Below, one piece after another: positions 36,725 through 46,159 of a stretch of 64,000 nt of DNA; the stretch's first letter is position 1, and each line of letters opens with the position of its first letter. The stretch is from Verrucomicrobiaceae bacterium. GTDB lineage: Bacteria > Verrucomicrobiota > Verrucomicrobiia > Verrucomicrobiales > Verrucomicrobiaceae. The translations under genes were made by a program, and so were the position numbers. The notes under the pieces are model-generated. The model searched no databases. It had not been told where the DNA came from and saw only the letters and a program-made list of their open reading frames with translations. The stretch covers positions 1 to 64,000 of the forward strand of contig CANIBP010000016.1 in the NCBI GenBank assembly GCA_947466075.1. The letters run 5' to 3'.

Positions 36725-36856
36725 TTAGTGCTTGTGGCCGTCCTTGCAGCACGAGGCTGCTTTGGAGTCACACGTTGCACAGGCCTTCTTGCTGGCGCAG
36801 CAGGATGCGAAAAGCATCGAAGACGCAGCAACTAGAACAGTAGCAAGACGGATCAT
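36725..36856 (-). CDS. Very small Cys-rich lipoprotein (43 aa)
   Basis: A short signal sequence is followed by a lipobox-like LFASC (Cys19), then C-C, CATC and SCC motifs and a C-terminal GHKH, giving six cysteines and two histidines in 25 residues. The composition suggests binding of a soft metal such as copper or zinc at the outer face of a membrane; this is inference. Start at the ATG at 36856 is the only one that gives the leader. It is followed by a clear terminator and preceded by another small lipoprotein 52 bases upstream. Confidence 0.7.
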   Translation of the reverse strand: MIRLATVLVAASSMLFASCCASKKACATCDSKAASCCKDGHKH

Positions 36857-36908
36857 AGAGATGATCAGGTGTAAGGTTGGTTAACCAGCCGCTGAAGCGG
36901 CTGACAAC

Positions 36909-37013
36909 TTACTTGCCGGTGTGCATCGGAGCCGGAGGCGGCGGCGGTGGGGTCTGCTGGCAGGAAGAAAGAACAGCAGCGGAAGCGATGAGGGTGAGGA
37001 TAGCGATTTTCAT
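36909..37013 (-). CDS. Very small proline-rich lipoprotein (34 aa)
   Basis: MKIAILTLIASAAVLSSC is a complete lipoprotein signal with the modified Cys at 18. The mature peptide is only 17 residues: two Gln, Thr, a run of six prolines, then APMHTGK. Such entericidin-like or 'small lipoprotein' peptides are often membrane-stress-related, but no specific family can be named. It is the first of two adjacent mini-lipoprotein genes sharing the terminator at 36659-36703. Confidence 0.65.
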   Translation of the reverse strand: MKIAILTLIASAAVLSSCQQTPPPPPPAPMHTGK

Positions 37014-37204
37014 GTGTGTGTATGGATATTAACCGGTTTGTAAGGCTCCCATCCACCAGACTCCTGATGGCGGGATTTTCCGAGAGTAACGACAACTTCT
37101 GTTTTTGCAAACAGCCAAATGCATTCTCTGCGAAAACACGCAAGGGAAGTGCAGCACAAGGAAAACTTGGGATAACCAGAATGTCAGGCATTCTGACTTC
37201 GAGT

Positions 37205-37402
37205 TCATCCAAACGGTCCGCTGTCTCCCAATCCATAGGCATTGCCGATAATTTCGCCATCATCATCATCGAACAAAATGCGTAAAGGTCGGCAGCACAC
37301 CTCACAATCGTAGTCCACATCGCACGGAATCTCGCTGAATGAGGGAGCGGGCACATCAAACTCCTGAAAACAACTCGGGCAGGTGACTGTGGTAGTGTGC
37401 AT
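37205..37402 (-). CDS. CPXCG-type cysteine-rich protein
   Basis: 65 residues. Two Cys pairs, CPSC near residue 8 and CEVCC near residue 33, with a conserved-looking 'DVPAPSFSEIPCDVDYDCEVCCRPL' between them, match the small CPXCG family (zinc-ribbon-like) common in Proteobacteria and other phyla. The acidic 'DDDDGEI' tail is also typical. Function unknown. It starts 9 bases after the stop of the heme/propeller gene, so it ends that transcription run. Confidence 0.8.
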   Translation of the reverse strand: MHTTTVTCPSCFQEFDVPAPSFSEIPCDVDYDCEVCCRPLRILFDDDDGEIIGNAYGLGDSGPFG

Positions 37403-37411
37403 GGGGTGGCT

Positions 37412-40207
37412 TTACTTTAATCCCGCCAGATACGCGATCACATCGGCAGCTTCCTGCTGCGTCATCGTTTGCAGGAGGCCTTCAGGCATGATTGATACAG
37501 GTAGCGGCTTGTCTGACTTCACCGTCGTGAGCGGATAGCTCTCCGTCGTGCCGGTGACGAGTTTGAGCTTTAGCGCTTGATCAGTGCGCTCGATCACGAA
37601 ACCGGTTTGCACGCGACCGTCGTTCAATTCAACGCTGTGGGCCAGATAGGCGGGCTGGATGACTAACGAAGGCTTCATGAGGCTCTCCAGAATCTGTTCG
37701 CGGCTCAAGCGTGTGCCCACCTGTGTCAGGTCAGGTCCGAAATCACGACCGATGCCTTTGACGATGTGGCAGGCGAGGCAGGTCGCGAGTTTGCCAGTCA
37801 TGCTGATGAGTTCGCTGCCGCGTTTGGCGTCACCTTGGACCGAGAGCAGCTTTTTCGGGTCGATGTTTGTGCCGAGTGTCTTGATGCGCTTCTCCGGTGG
37901 GACGAATTGCTCGAACAAAGCGATGTCGTGTGCCTCTTTAGAAGATAGAGCGGCATGGATGATTTGGTCATTCAGTGGCTGAGGCAGCCACTTGACCAGA
38001 ACCGTATTCATCATGTGAAAGGGGGAATGGAAGAAGCTGAGAGGGTTGTCAATCTTTGGTGACTTTTCCGCGCTCATGAGGACCATGGTCTCCATGTAGT
38101 CCTTCCACGTTTTTTTGTCCTCCGCAGCCAGTTTATCATCAACATTGGGCGGGAGAGACAGAATCCAGTTCCTGAGTAGTATGAGCCCGCCTCGATCAAC
38201 CTCGCGGGCACCGATCATCGGCATCCTGCCGCTGCCGACTCTCGCAATGCGATCGAGCAAAATGCTGCGATGTGGAGCCCCTGGATAAATAACCGCCGAG
38301 TCTGCAATTCCGAAATCACCCCGCACCGGCTTCTCGTAGATCATCATCGTCTCCGTTGTGGGCAGGTCGGCATTGACCATGAGTTGTACGCTGCCGCCGC
38401 CGTGGCGGCGGTGGCAGTGCGCGCAGTTGGCGTGCAGCCAGGAGCGTGCACGAAGTTCGAGGTCGGCGTTGGCATCATGACTCGATACGAGATGATTCTT
38501 GAGTCGGTCCATGAACACGGCATCGAGCACATCAGCAGGCTGCTTGCCACCGATGCTGACGAGTTGATCTGGTTGAAAACCAAGAGCGAAGCCGCTCCAA
38601 TTGGTGTGACAGCGGGCGCATTCGGCGCGGCCGTGGATGCGCCAGGGTTGTTTGTTGTCGAGAGTAAACTCCTCACCGTCCACGCCGACGAGTTCGGCAT
38701 CGGTGTTGGCGTCGTTCCAGCGGTAGGAGTAACCGTTCCACGTTTCACCGTCGAAATGAAGCACCTGGGTCTCAATTTTTTTCTTTAAGGAGATCGTGCG
38801 AGCAAGCACGGAGTCACTGGGCCATTCGACTTTGTAGTTCAGTTTGTCGGCTTTGCCGCTGACGGTCGTTTTAATACTTTTTCCTTCGGGCAGGGCCACA
38901 AAGCGCGTCGCGGTGGCACCGTCCTGCCACATGGGTTCGGCGATCTCGAAGGGCAAGACGCCTGGGGCGGGAGTTTGAGCTGCCGTATCGGTGAAGAGGC
39001 CCGTTTCGCTGAGTTTGCGTGGGAAATGGCTGGGTTTGCCAACGGCAGGATTGCTAGCGAGGCGGTAGATGGGTGTATTTTTCTGCCAGTCCATCCAATA
39101 AATCTCACCATCGCCGCTGAGACCGAAGGTGACGATCTTGTGCGGCGTGTCGGCGATTTCTTCGCGGCGTGTGACTTGTTTGCCATCGTGCCACAGCGCC
39201 CAGATTTTGCCGGTTTCGTAGTCGCCGTAGATATATGCGTCATGCAATTCGGGGAAGCGGTTGCCGTGGTAAACGTAACCGCCGGTGATGCTCGCCGCTT
39301 CCGTATGCGGATGGGCGGCCACGGGCGGGATGATGGGTTCCGGGCGTTGCGTTTCGGGTTTGATCGGCTGGCTGGCTTCCATGGCGCTCCAGCCGTGATT
39401 GCCGCCACGTTGCACCAGATGAATCATCTCCCATTGTTCCCAGCCCACATCGCCGCACCACAGGCGGCCCTTGGTATCGAAGCTGATCTTCCATGGATTA
39501 CGAAAGCCGAAGGCCCAGATCTCAGGCATGGCTTTTGGGGTCGTCAGAAACGGATTGTCCTTTGGAATGGCATACGCTTTGCCGTTTTCAGCGTGATCGA
39601 CGTCGATGCGGAGGATGGAGGAGAGCAGATCGCTTATATCCTGACCGGTGTTGAGTGGATCTGGCGGGGAAGGCACTTCGGCGTCGCCGGTGGAGATGTA
39701 GAGCATGCCATCGGGCCCGAATTGAAGCGAAGCACCGTTATGACCGCCGCTGCGCCATGTCAGCAGCACGGTTTCCGATTTCGGATCGAGCACCGGCGGC
39801 TCCTGCTGCGTGAGTTTGAAGCGCGAGAGCTTCGTGCCATCCAGAACCTTGTCGCCATACGCATAGGTGATGAAAACGTAGCCGTTCTCCTGCCACTTCG
39901 GGTGAAACGCGATGCTGTAGGCAAACTGCAACGGCGAATGACCGGGCTTGAGGTCGATGAGCAGATCTTTGGCAGAGGAATTCGGCGAATCTTTGAAGCT
40001 CCAAATTTTGCCACCCTTCTCGACGGCAACGAAACGCCCAACGCCGGGCACTGCGATCATCTCCAAAGCCTCGTTCAGCTCGATCCGCGTGAAAACCTGT
40101 TCCGACACATATGGCTTCGGCGCTTCAGGCGAACCGTGAATGCGTGACGAAGTCCACTGGGCCTGAGTGAACGAAAATGCAGTAAGGAATAGAAAGACGC
40201 GAAGCAT
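37412..40207 (-). CDS. Secreted sugar-dehydrogenase-like propeller with three c-type hemes
   Basis: 931 residues from the ATG at 40207, which starts a signal peptide (1-17). Residues 35-380 are a glucose/sorbosone dehydrogenase-type six-bladed propeller ('GRFVAVEKGGKIW', 'HNGASLQFGPDGMLYISTGD', 'AFGFRNPWKISFD', 'GGNHGW', 'SITGGYVYHGNRFP'). A middle region carries CARCH (Cys530) and CAHCH (Cys595) with 'RRHGGG' after it, and a C-terminal cytochrome c domain carries CLACH (Cys810) and ends in 'MTQQEAADVIAYLAGL'. The arrangement fits a periplasmic PQQ-dependent dehydrogenase that passes electrons to its own hemes. It follows the pseudopilin cassette by 47 bases on the same strand. Confidence 0.88.
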   Translation of the reverse strand: MLRVFLFLTAFSFTQAQWTSSRIHGSPEAPKPYVSEQVFTRIELNEALEMIAVPGVGRFVAVEKGGKIWSFKDSPNSSAKDLLIDLKPGHSPLQFAYSIAFHPKWQENGYVFITYAYGDKVLDGTKLSRFKLTQQEPPVLDPKSETVLLTWRSGGHNGASLQFGPDGMLYISTGDAEVPSPPDPLNTGQDISDLLSSILRIDVDHAENGKAYAIPKDNPFLTTPKAMPEIWAFGFRNPWKISFDTKGRLWCGDVGWEQWEMIHLVQRGGNHGWSAMEASQPIKPETQRPEPIIPPVAAHPHTEAASITGGYVYHGNRFPELHDAYIYGDYETGKIWALWHDGKQVTRREEIADTPHKIVTFGLSGDGEIYWMDWQKNTPIYRLASNPAVGKPSHFPRKLSETGLFTDTAAQTPAPGVLPFEIAEPMWQDGATATRFVALPEGKSIKTTVSGKADKLNYKVEWPSDSVLARTISLKKKIETQVLHFDGETWNGYSYRWNDANTDAELVGVDGEEFTLDNKQPWRIHGRAECARCHTNWSGFALGFQPDQLVSIGGKQPADVLDAVFMDRLKNHLVSSHDANADLELRARSWLHANCAHCHRRHGGGSVQLMVNADLPTTETMMIYEKPVRGDFGIADSAVIYPGAPHRSILLDRIARVGSGRMPMIGAREVDRGGLILLRNWILSLPPNVDDKLAAEDKKTWKDYMETMVLMSAEKSPKIDNPLSFFHSPFHMMNTVLVKWLPQPLNDQIIHAALSSKEAHDIALFEQFVPPEKRIKTLGTNIDPKKLLSVQGDAKRGSELISMTGKLATCLACHIVKGIGRDFGPDLTQVGTRLSREQILESLMKPSLVIQPAYLAHSVELNDGRVQTGFVIERTDQALKLKLVTGTTESYPLTTVKSDKPLPVSIMPEGLLQTMTQQEAADVIAYLAGLK

Positions 40208-40254
40208 GGCCGCATCATGGAATGATCGGGGGGGCTTCGCCAAGCATGAAATGC

Positions 40255-43200
40255 TCAAACCTCTTCCGGCGATAGCCAGCGGACACGAACGATACGCCAG
40301 CGGCGGCCATAGATGCGGTTGGAGACGTTGTGAAGGGCATTCGTTTGCTGCCAAGGTGGGTCGATACGGCGTTCTTCTGGCGGCTCATCTTTGTTCGGAT
40401 AGTTCACAAAGTCAGGCGTGCGTTGTACGATGACTTCGACCCAGGCACGCGCTTCGAGACGGCCGGTGATAACGTTCACAATGTCGCCATAGGAACGGAT
40501 TTTGTAGGTATCACTGCGCGTGACGAGATGCGGCGCGAGCGTTTGTAGAACATCGGCCTGCGTGAGATAACCAGGTGCGCCGGCAGAGAGGTCGCCAGTC
40601 ATGTTTTCCGGATAGGGGAAGCTCCAATCCATGCCGGCGGCGGTTCTCAGCGAGGCGGCGTCATCAAGCTGCTGACGGGTGACCTGCGCGGGGAAGTATG
40701 GTTTGTTGATGTTGGTGCGGTCGATGGCGGCCTGGAGCGCGCCTTTTTTGCCGGTGTCATCGGTGACGAGGCGGCGGTTGACGAAATCGGACAGACAGGT
40801 GAAAGGGCCGCGCGTTTTGACCTCACGCACGATTTCGGTGGCGAGCGCTTCGACCTCCGTTTTGCTCAAAGTGCGGTAGCCACGCCATTCGTGCTGAGCG
40901 TCGGCTCCACCGTTGACGAGAGTGAAGCGTGGCATGGGGCTGAGTGCGGGTGTGGCCATGCTGATGCCGAGAGTGGCGGCATCGAAGGTGGGGATGATTC
41001 TGGCATTGCGCAGGCTGCCCAGCACGGATTTCCAGGCTTCCACCGAGGTGGAGTTGATGTTGAAGCCGCCTTCGATGAGCAGATTAGCGGCGACGCGGCG
41101 GAAAGGCGGGATAGGGTTGTTTTTGGGATCAAGCGGGCGGGTGAGCTCGTTCAGGAGGTCTTTGCGGCGGTCCCCGTAATCGAGCAGGAATTTCATGCGC
41201 GGATTAGGCAGCGGTTTGGAAATTTTGGGACTCAACCAGTCGGCGAGGCGGCCATTCACGGTATCTTCATCGGGCCGCGGCGTGATGGAAGAGACGAAGA
41301 AGTGGTCGAACATCTCCTCGTTGAGATTGTGAGAGAAATCGAATCCGGTGGTGCTCGCATTCACATCACTCTTGAGAGAAACCCACGGACTGGGCCAGGA
41401 ATTGCCGATGGCGTAACCCGGCCAGCCTTGCAGCCACGGTGCTGCGTATTGAACGGAGAAGTGCTGGAACTGGCCGATAGAAAGCAGCGGCGCGGTGGGA
41501 ATTTCAAACAGCGAAAGGTAAGTTTTGTCGCTGCTGACAAGTGGTTTACTGGTGCCAATAATTTCGTCGCTGCTGGCGATGCGGCGTGCTTTGATCTGAT
41601 ACTGCGGAAGCGTGGCGGGATAGCCCTGGCCCGGATGACGGACGATGACCGCACGTGGATCAAATCTTGAAATGGGTGTTACGGGAAAGCCGGATGAGTC
41701 GTCGGCGCTTTTCATCTGCCAGTCGATGACACCGAGGCAGCGTTTAGTGTCGGCAGTGATGTCTGTGCCGATTTTCAGCGGCACACTCATGCCGGGCAGC
41801 GGCTTGTTGGCGTCATCTATGCCGGTGTAAGCACGGATGCGGTGGCTGAACTCCGGACCACGCCCGGTACGGGTGCCAGCCCAATCGTAATCATCCAAAC
41901 TACTGCCACCACCGTTACGATAGCCGATGGATTCACGCCAGGCATGCGGCGTGATGCTGGCATCCTGAGCGACAAGGCCGTCGGCGGCGTAGTTTTGCAC
42001 GAAAGCGAAGGGATCAGCGGCAGCGTAACCACCGTCACGTGCAGGTTCGAGGGTGATGCGTACTTCGGAGTCAGCGAACAGTCGCAGCAGACGGTCTGGT
42101 GTGCGCATGGGCTGACGATCATCGGCCAGACGATCAAAACTGATGCCGCCCGCTGGATTCCACCCGCGTTCGAGTGTGAGTGTGACACTGCCTTGCTGAT
42201 GTGGTGTGACTTGGCCGCTGTTGAGCGAGAAAGTGATGAACTCACCGGGTTTCAGAGCCAGGCGCGTCTGCGGATTGTCTTTTTGCTGAAGCAGCAGAAA
42301 GCGTGGACGGCCGCCGGAGCCATGATTGATCAACACACCAGCGGCCTGAATGTCCGTGGCGAGCGACCAGTCATGTCCAGCCGGTGCCCATTTGTTAGGC
42401 GTGTCAGGATCGGGTGCATTGCCAGGCTCCGAGCCGATCGAAGGCTCGATTGCGCGGTAGAGCACGGCGTTGCACCAAACTTCGTCACCGATATGATAAA
42501 GTTTCTGTGCCTTCCATGGATCGCGTTTTTCGACGACGAGATGCACACTTGGCAGCCATGAATTGATGCGGAAGGCGTCGAGTTCGAGGACGATGTTGTA
42601 CGGATTCCACAGGGTGACGATGGGATCGAGCACGAGGACAAGCTTGCGGTCTGGCTCTTCGATCTCACGCTGCGGAGCGCTCTGTGCCTGCACACTGAAG
42701 GCATAGCTCATGCGGACGACAAGCGGGCTGAAGAGGCATTTGTCAGGTATGGAGGGAAGGTTGGAGGAAACCGTGTTCAACCAAGTGTTGGCCGCGTTCG
42801 CAAGTGAGGGCTTGGAATTGTCCTTGGGTTTGATGGCGAAGGGCTGCGCATCGAGTGCTGGCCGGGTGGTGCGCTCGCGGACGCGTTTCCACGTCTGGTA
42901 GTAGTCAAGCAATGGGGCAAATGTGCTGTTCAGGCCGGGTGCGTATTGCTGGCGGTCTGCTTCAGGCATCTCAAAGAACATCGAGAGATCGAGCTTCATG
43001 CCGCCATTGCGTGAGTTGGTGACGAGGCTGTTGGAATCGGCGGTGACATCGTGCCAACGTTGTTCGAGGCCGGTGGTGAGGGCGTTGCGTGTTTCTCCGG
43101 CCAGCAGTGGGATCTGCGCGAAAGTGAGCACCTTTTGGACCTTCTCAGGCTCGTTGGGCATGCTCTCAAAGCCGTTGATGAATGATCCGGCACGCTGCGG

Positions 43201-43962
43201 TGCGGCCAGCCGCCATTGCGCGACTTTTTGTGCGTCGTCTGGAGGCGCGGTCTGCTTGTCAAAGTCAGGCACCGTGAGATTGACGCGTGCTTTCACTCCT
43301 TCATCCGCCGCCCACCAGGCGTAGTGACCCATGATATACTTCTGCTTGGGATCAGCGGTACGGAATGGGCGGTAGGTGATGAGGTCGATCTTACGCGCCT
43401 TGATGCTGAGTTTGTCGTTTTTACCCACGGGATTGCGCAGCAGCCAGATGGTGTCGTTATCAGGCTTGGGGTCAGGCAACTTGGTCAGTGGCGTGACCGG
43501 CTCTTTGTCATCTGCCGTGTTCGATGGGTCCTTCTGATCGAGTTCAGGCGCGCGTGAAGGGTAATCTCTGGCCCCACTGATGAGCCAAGTGATGGGCTTG
43601 TCATGCTGTTCGGCGGAAGACAGGCCACGCCCGGTCCAGATGCCGCTGAGCCAGGGATTTTCCACTCCTTCGATTTCGGGTGTGGTGGGATCGGAGTCGA
43701 GCATGCCTGCGGTGGCCGTGGCTCGCCAGTCGAGGCCGTTGTAATCATTCAGCCGCCACAGCGCGGCGGAAACGCCGTTCATTGCAATGGAACGCGCGCG
43801 ATTGAGCTTCATCTGGTTCGTCACGACGCGCGATTCGACCAGCACGATGGACATCAAGGCGACTAAAAGGCTGATGACAAGAAATGCGAGCAACAGCGTG
43901 GCGACGAGTGCGAAACCCGAACTACGGACGCGAGACGCTTGGTGCTGAAGGTGCGTCATCAT
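40255..43962 (-). CDS. Verru_Chthon cassette protein A (large pseudopilin-type protein)
   Basis: 1235 residues from the ATG at 43962, chosen because it begins just after the preceding stop. The N-terminus has a prepilin/GspK-like helix ('SSGFALVATLLLAFLVISLLVALMSIVLVESR') followed by 'AMNGVSAALWRLNDYN'. The body is long and beta-rich, with no family motif except a GspK-like region near the end ('RGPFTCLSDFVNRRLV'). In Verrucomicrobium and Chthoniobacter such proteins occur with three smaller pseudopilins as a four-gene cassette of unknown function; the gene order D-B-C-A and sizes here fit that. It is probably in the inner membrane with the body outside the cytoplasm. Confidence 0.85.
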   Translation of the reverse strand: MMTHLQHQASRVRSSGFALVATLLLAFLVISLLVALMSIVLVESRVVTNQMKLNRARSIAMNGVSAALWRLNDYNGLDWRATATAGMLDSDPTTPEIEGVENPWLSGIWTGRGLSSAEQHDKPITWLISGARDYPSRAPELDQKDPSNTADDKEPVTPLTKLPDPKPDNDTIWLLRNPVGKNDKLSIKARKIDLITYRPFRTADPKQKYIMGHYAWWAADEGVKARVNLTVPDFDKQTAPPDDAQKVAQWRLAAPQRAGSFINGFESMPNEPEKVQKVLTFAQIPLLAGETRNALTTGLEQRWHDVTADSNSLVTNSRNGGMKLDLSMFFEMPEADRQQYAPGLNSTFAPLLDYYQTWKRVRERTTRPALDAQPFAIKPKDNSKPSLANAANTWLNTVSSNLPSIPDKCLFSPLVVRMSYAFSVQAQSAPQREIEEPDRKLVLVLDPIVTLWNPYNIVLELDAFRINSWLPSVHLVVEKRDPWKAQKLYHIGDEVWCNAVLYRAIEPSIGSEPGNAPDPDTPNKWAPAGHDWSLATDIQAAGVLINHGSGGRPRFLLLQQKDNPQTRLALKPGEFITFSLNSGQVTPHQQGSVTLTLERGWNPAGGISFDRLADDRQPMRTPDRLLRLFADSEVRITLEPARDGGYAAADPFAFVQNYAADGLVAQDASITPHAWRESIGYRNGGGSSLDDYDWAGTRTGRGPEFSHRIRAYTGIDDANKPLPGMSVPLKIGTDITADTKRCLGVIDWQMKSADDSSGFPVTPISRFDPRAVIVRHPGQGYPATLPQYQIKARRIASSDEIIGTSKPLVSSDKTYLSLFEIPTAPLLSIGQFQHFSVQYAAPWLQGWPGYAIGNSWPSPWVSLKSDVNASTTGFDFSHNLNEEMFDHFFVSSITPRPDEDTVNGRLADWLSPKISKPLPNPRMKFLLDYGDRRKDLLNELTRPLDPKNNPIPPFRRVAANLLIEGGFNINSTSVEAWKSVLGSLRNARIIPTFDAATLGISMATPALSPMPRFTLVNGGADAQHEWRGYRTLSKTEVEALATEIVREVKTRGPFTCLSDFVNRRLVTDDTGKKGALQAAIDRTNINKPYFPAQVTRQQLDDAASLRTAAGMDWSFPYPENMTGDLSAGAPGYLTQADVLQTLAPHLVTRSDTYKIRSYGDIVNVITGRLEARAWVEVIVQRTPDFVNYPNKDEPPEERRIDPPWQQTNALHNVSNRIYGRRWRIVRVRWLSPEEV

Positions 43963-43967
43963 GCAGG

Positions 43968-44954
43968 TCACAAAGCACGCGGCAGTCCCATGCTACAGCT
44001 GTAAACACGACTGTGGCGGCGTGCGATATCCCACCAGCGCTCAGGGGAAATGCCCTGCTGCTCCAAGCCGCGCAGCTCACGCGCACCGCTGGCGCTGAGC
44101 ACACGCATCATGACCTCGATGCTGGTGGGCACGCCATCCTGCGGCACGCGATATTGGTTTTTGTTTTTGAGCGGTGGCAGGCTCTCGTGCCGCATCGGAA
44201 ATCCTTGCACACTCATGTTCTCGGCTTCGCTCCATTCATGAATGATGACGCCGAAGTCGATGATGTTGTCGCAGAGCATGCTGTCGGTAGAGGGGGATTT
44301 CATTTCTCCCGGATCACCCTGCTGTGTGCCACCGGCGTAAGTATCGACGAGGTAGCCGGTGTCGAAGGTGTGGTCGGAACGCACAATGCTGCGGAAGAGT
44401 TGGTAGCTGGCATTGGCACCATCACTGACATAACCAGCGGGAGGCATTGCGCGGCGGATCAACTGGTAAGAGACGGCGTTCACATCGCCTGGCACTGCCT
44501 TGTTGTCAGTGAACACATCTCGGTCCGCCGCCGTGGTGATAAACCGCAGCCACATGCCACCGACGCCGAAGCGGTAGTCTTCGGGATTGGCCCAATCAAA
44601 ATCGTTGTCACTTTTTTTCCGTGGATCGAGCTGCAGCGAGTCCTCGGCGGGTTTTTGGCCAGCCGCATCCACCCAGGCACCAGAGTTGTCGGTTTTGTTG
44701 AGGATGTCGATAGCGATCCAAGTGTTCCCGTCTTGGCGCAAGATGGCAGATTGCAGATCACTAACGAGCAGGCTTGTCATCAAGCGCACACGGCCACCGC
44801 GATCGAGATGATCGGATAAACGGCGGCTCTGTTCCGCCACATTCATCACCGCCATGGTCAAAGAGAGCAGCAGCAACACAGAAAGCGCCGTGGCCAAACT
44901 GACTTCCACCAAAGTGAAGCCGTTCGTATGACTGGAGCGACGCGCGAGCTGCAT
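43968..44954 (-). CDS. Verru_Chthon cassette protein C (pseudopilin)
   Basis: 328 residues with the type IV prepilin N-terminus NGFTLVEVSLATALSVLLLLSLT (processing site before Phe, Glu at +5). A helical stalk continues ('SLLVSDLQSAILRQDGNTWIAIDI') into a head domain with 'FGVGGMWLRFITTA' and an end region 'SGAREL'. Its position between B and A, length and N-terminus match cassette protein C. It lies 9 bases after B and 5 bases before A. Confidence 0.85.
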   Translation of the reverse strand: MQLARRSSHTNGFTLVEVSLATALSVLLLLSLTMAVMNVAEQSRRLSDHLDRGGRVRLMTSLLVSDLQSAILRQDGNTWIAIDILNKTDNSGAWVDAAGQKPAEDSLQLDPRKKSDNDFDWANPEDYRFGVGGMWLRFITTAADRDVFTDNKAVPGDVNAVSYQLIRRAMPPAGYVSDGANASYQLFRSIVRSDHTFDTGYLVDTYAGGTQQGDPGEMKSPSTDSMLCDNIIDFGVIIHEWSEAENMSVQGFPMRHESLPPLKNKNQYRVPQDGVPTSIEVMMRVLSASGARELRGLEQQGISPERWWDIARRHSRVYSCSMGLPRAL

Positions 44955-44963
44955 GGTGACGTA

Positions 44964-45368
44964 TCAAGGCGTCGAGGTGCCAGACGTGCCATTGGTAGTT
45001 CCGGTACCGTCTGTTTTCGGCGTGGTGCTGGCAGGATCGTCTGGATCAGGCGGCACCGTGCCCTCCTTTGGCCGCGTGTTGGGATCCAAGTTGGCATCTG
45101 GCAAGCTGTTGGTCGGCGTAGTCGGAGGAGTGTTAGTAGGAGTGCTGGAAGAACCTTTGCTAGAGTTCGTGCTGGAGGATTTATTCGATTTTCCCACGAA
45201 CGCGGGCCGCCCCCATGCCTCGTGGGGTTTTAAGCGCCGCACATCGCTGCTCAGTGCCCCCATCACCATGCTCAGGATGGCCAGCACACCAGCGGCGATA
45301 CCCATGGCAATCGTCACTTCGGCGAGGGTGAAGCCGGATGCAGTGGTGGAGTGTAGATGTGTCTTCAT
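44964..45368 (-). CDS. Verru_Chthon cassette protein B-like pseudopilin with low-complexity tail
   Basis: 134 residues from the ATG at 45368. The prepilin N-terminus 'SGFTLAEVTIAMGIAAGVLAILSMVM' is clear and corresponds to cassette protein B. After the stalk (to about residue 60) there is no globular head, only a roughly 70-residue tail rich in Ser, Thr, Pro, Asp, Gly and Asn ('SSSTNSSKGSSSTPTNTPP'). The missing head is odd for a minor pilin; either this copy is degenerate or the tail is a flexible linker in an assembled fibre. Confident as coding because it sits within the tight operon. Confidence 0.8.
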   Translation of the reverse strand: MKTHLHSTTASGFTLAEVTIAMGIAAGVLAILSMVMGALSSDVRRLKPHEAWGRPAFVGKSNKSSSTNSSKGSSSTPTNTPPTTPTNSLPDANLDPNTRPKEGTVPPDPDDPASTTPKTDGTGTTNGTSGTSTP

Positions 45369-45381
45369 AGGAATAGTGTGA

Positions 45382-46023
45382 TTAACGAATTTGCACCATG
45401 TCGGCAATCTCCGACACATGGCCGTAGGCGTTCACGTGCATGCCACGGAAATTCTGCGAATTCTTCAAGATGCCGATCCCTTCGATCGTGCTGCCTTCGG
45501 CCAGAATCAGGTCGTAGTGCTTGCTGGCGATGCGTGCCGAGGGGGTGAACTCATAGGCCCAGCAGGGGGCGCCTTCCTGCCAAAGACCGATTCGTGACGC
45601 AATCTCTACGGGCTTGCCGCCAGAGGAGAGCGGCCCACTCCAGCCACTGGCTCCCGCAGGCGGCACCCAGCAGATGCCAGTGGGCAGTTTTTGCGGATCA
45701 CCCACAGCTTCCCAAACGCCACTACCGATCTCCGTTTCCGCGACGATGACAAACGACTGCCACATCAGCTCCGGCTGCGCCGGGTTCGTGTGGATCAGCA
45801 GACGAGCGTTGCTGAGTCGCATCGCAGCTACGCCGCGTGTCTCACGCACTTTGCCAGAAAGAAACTGCGCCCCCAAGTTCAGCCGCCGTCCTACACCCGG
45901 CTCAGCCGTGGCCATACCCAGGATGGAAAGCGTTATCGTGATGATCACGATGACGACAAGCAACTCCACCAGTGTAAAGGCGGATGCCGACCTGGGTGCT
46001 TGTGTCTTATCAGGGTGGTGCAT
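45382..46023 (-). CDS. Verru_Chthon cassette protein D (pseudopilin)
   Basis: 213 residues from the ATG at 46023. Prepilin motif 'SAFTLVELLVVIVIITITLSILGM' (Phe at +1, Glu at +5) is followed by a GspH-like head domain: 'VRETRGVAAMRLSNARLLIHTNP', 'QSFVIVAET' and 'GIGILKNSQNFRGMHVNAYGHV'. First gene of the transcription run D-B-C-A and divergent from the secreted protein at 46160, so the cassette promoter should lie in 46024-46159. Confidence 0.85.
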   Translation of the reverse strand: MHHPDKTQAPRSASAFTLVELLVVIVIITITLSILGMATAEPGVGRRLNLGAQFLSGKVRETRGVAAMRLSNARLLIHTNPAQPELMWQSFVIVAETEIGSGVWEAVGDPQKLPTGICWVPPAGASGWSGPLSSGGKPVEIASRIGLWQEGAPCWAYEFTPSARIASKHYDLILAEGSTIEGIGILKNSQNFRGMHVNAYGHVSEIADMVQIR

Positions 46024-46159
46024 AAGGACCAATTCTCCTCAACTATTAGGGTAACGGTATGGCGTAGCCAATCCTGACATCGCACCACGCGCCTTCCCAT
46101 TTTTTTGGTCCCACAATTGTTGCTTGTGGTTATGCGTCTGATTTTGGTAGTCTGGCACC

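Noticed and set aside
38975..40147. A 390-codon plus-strand frame across the heme/propeller gene
   Set aside because: The minus strand has the propeller blades and heme motifs; no leader or domain in the plus frame.
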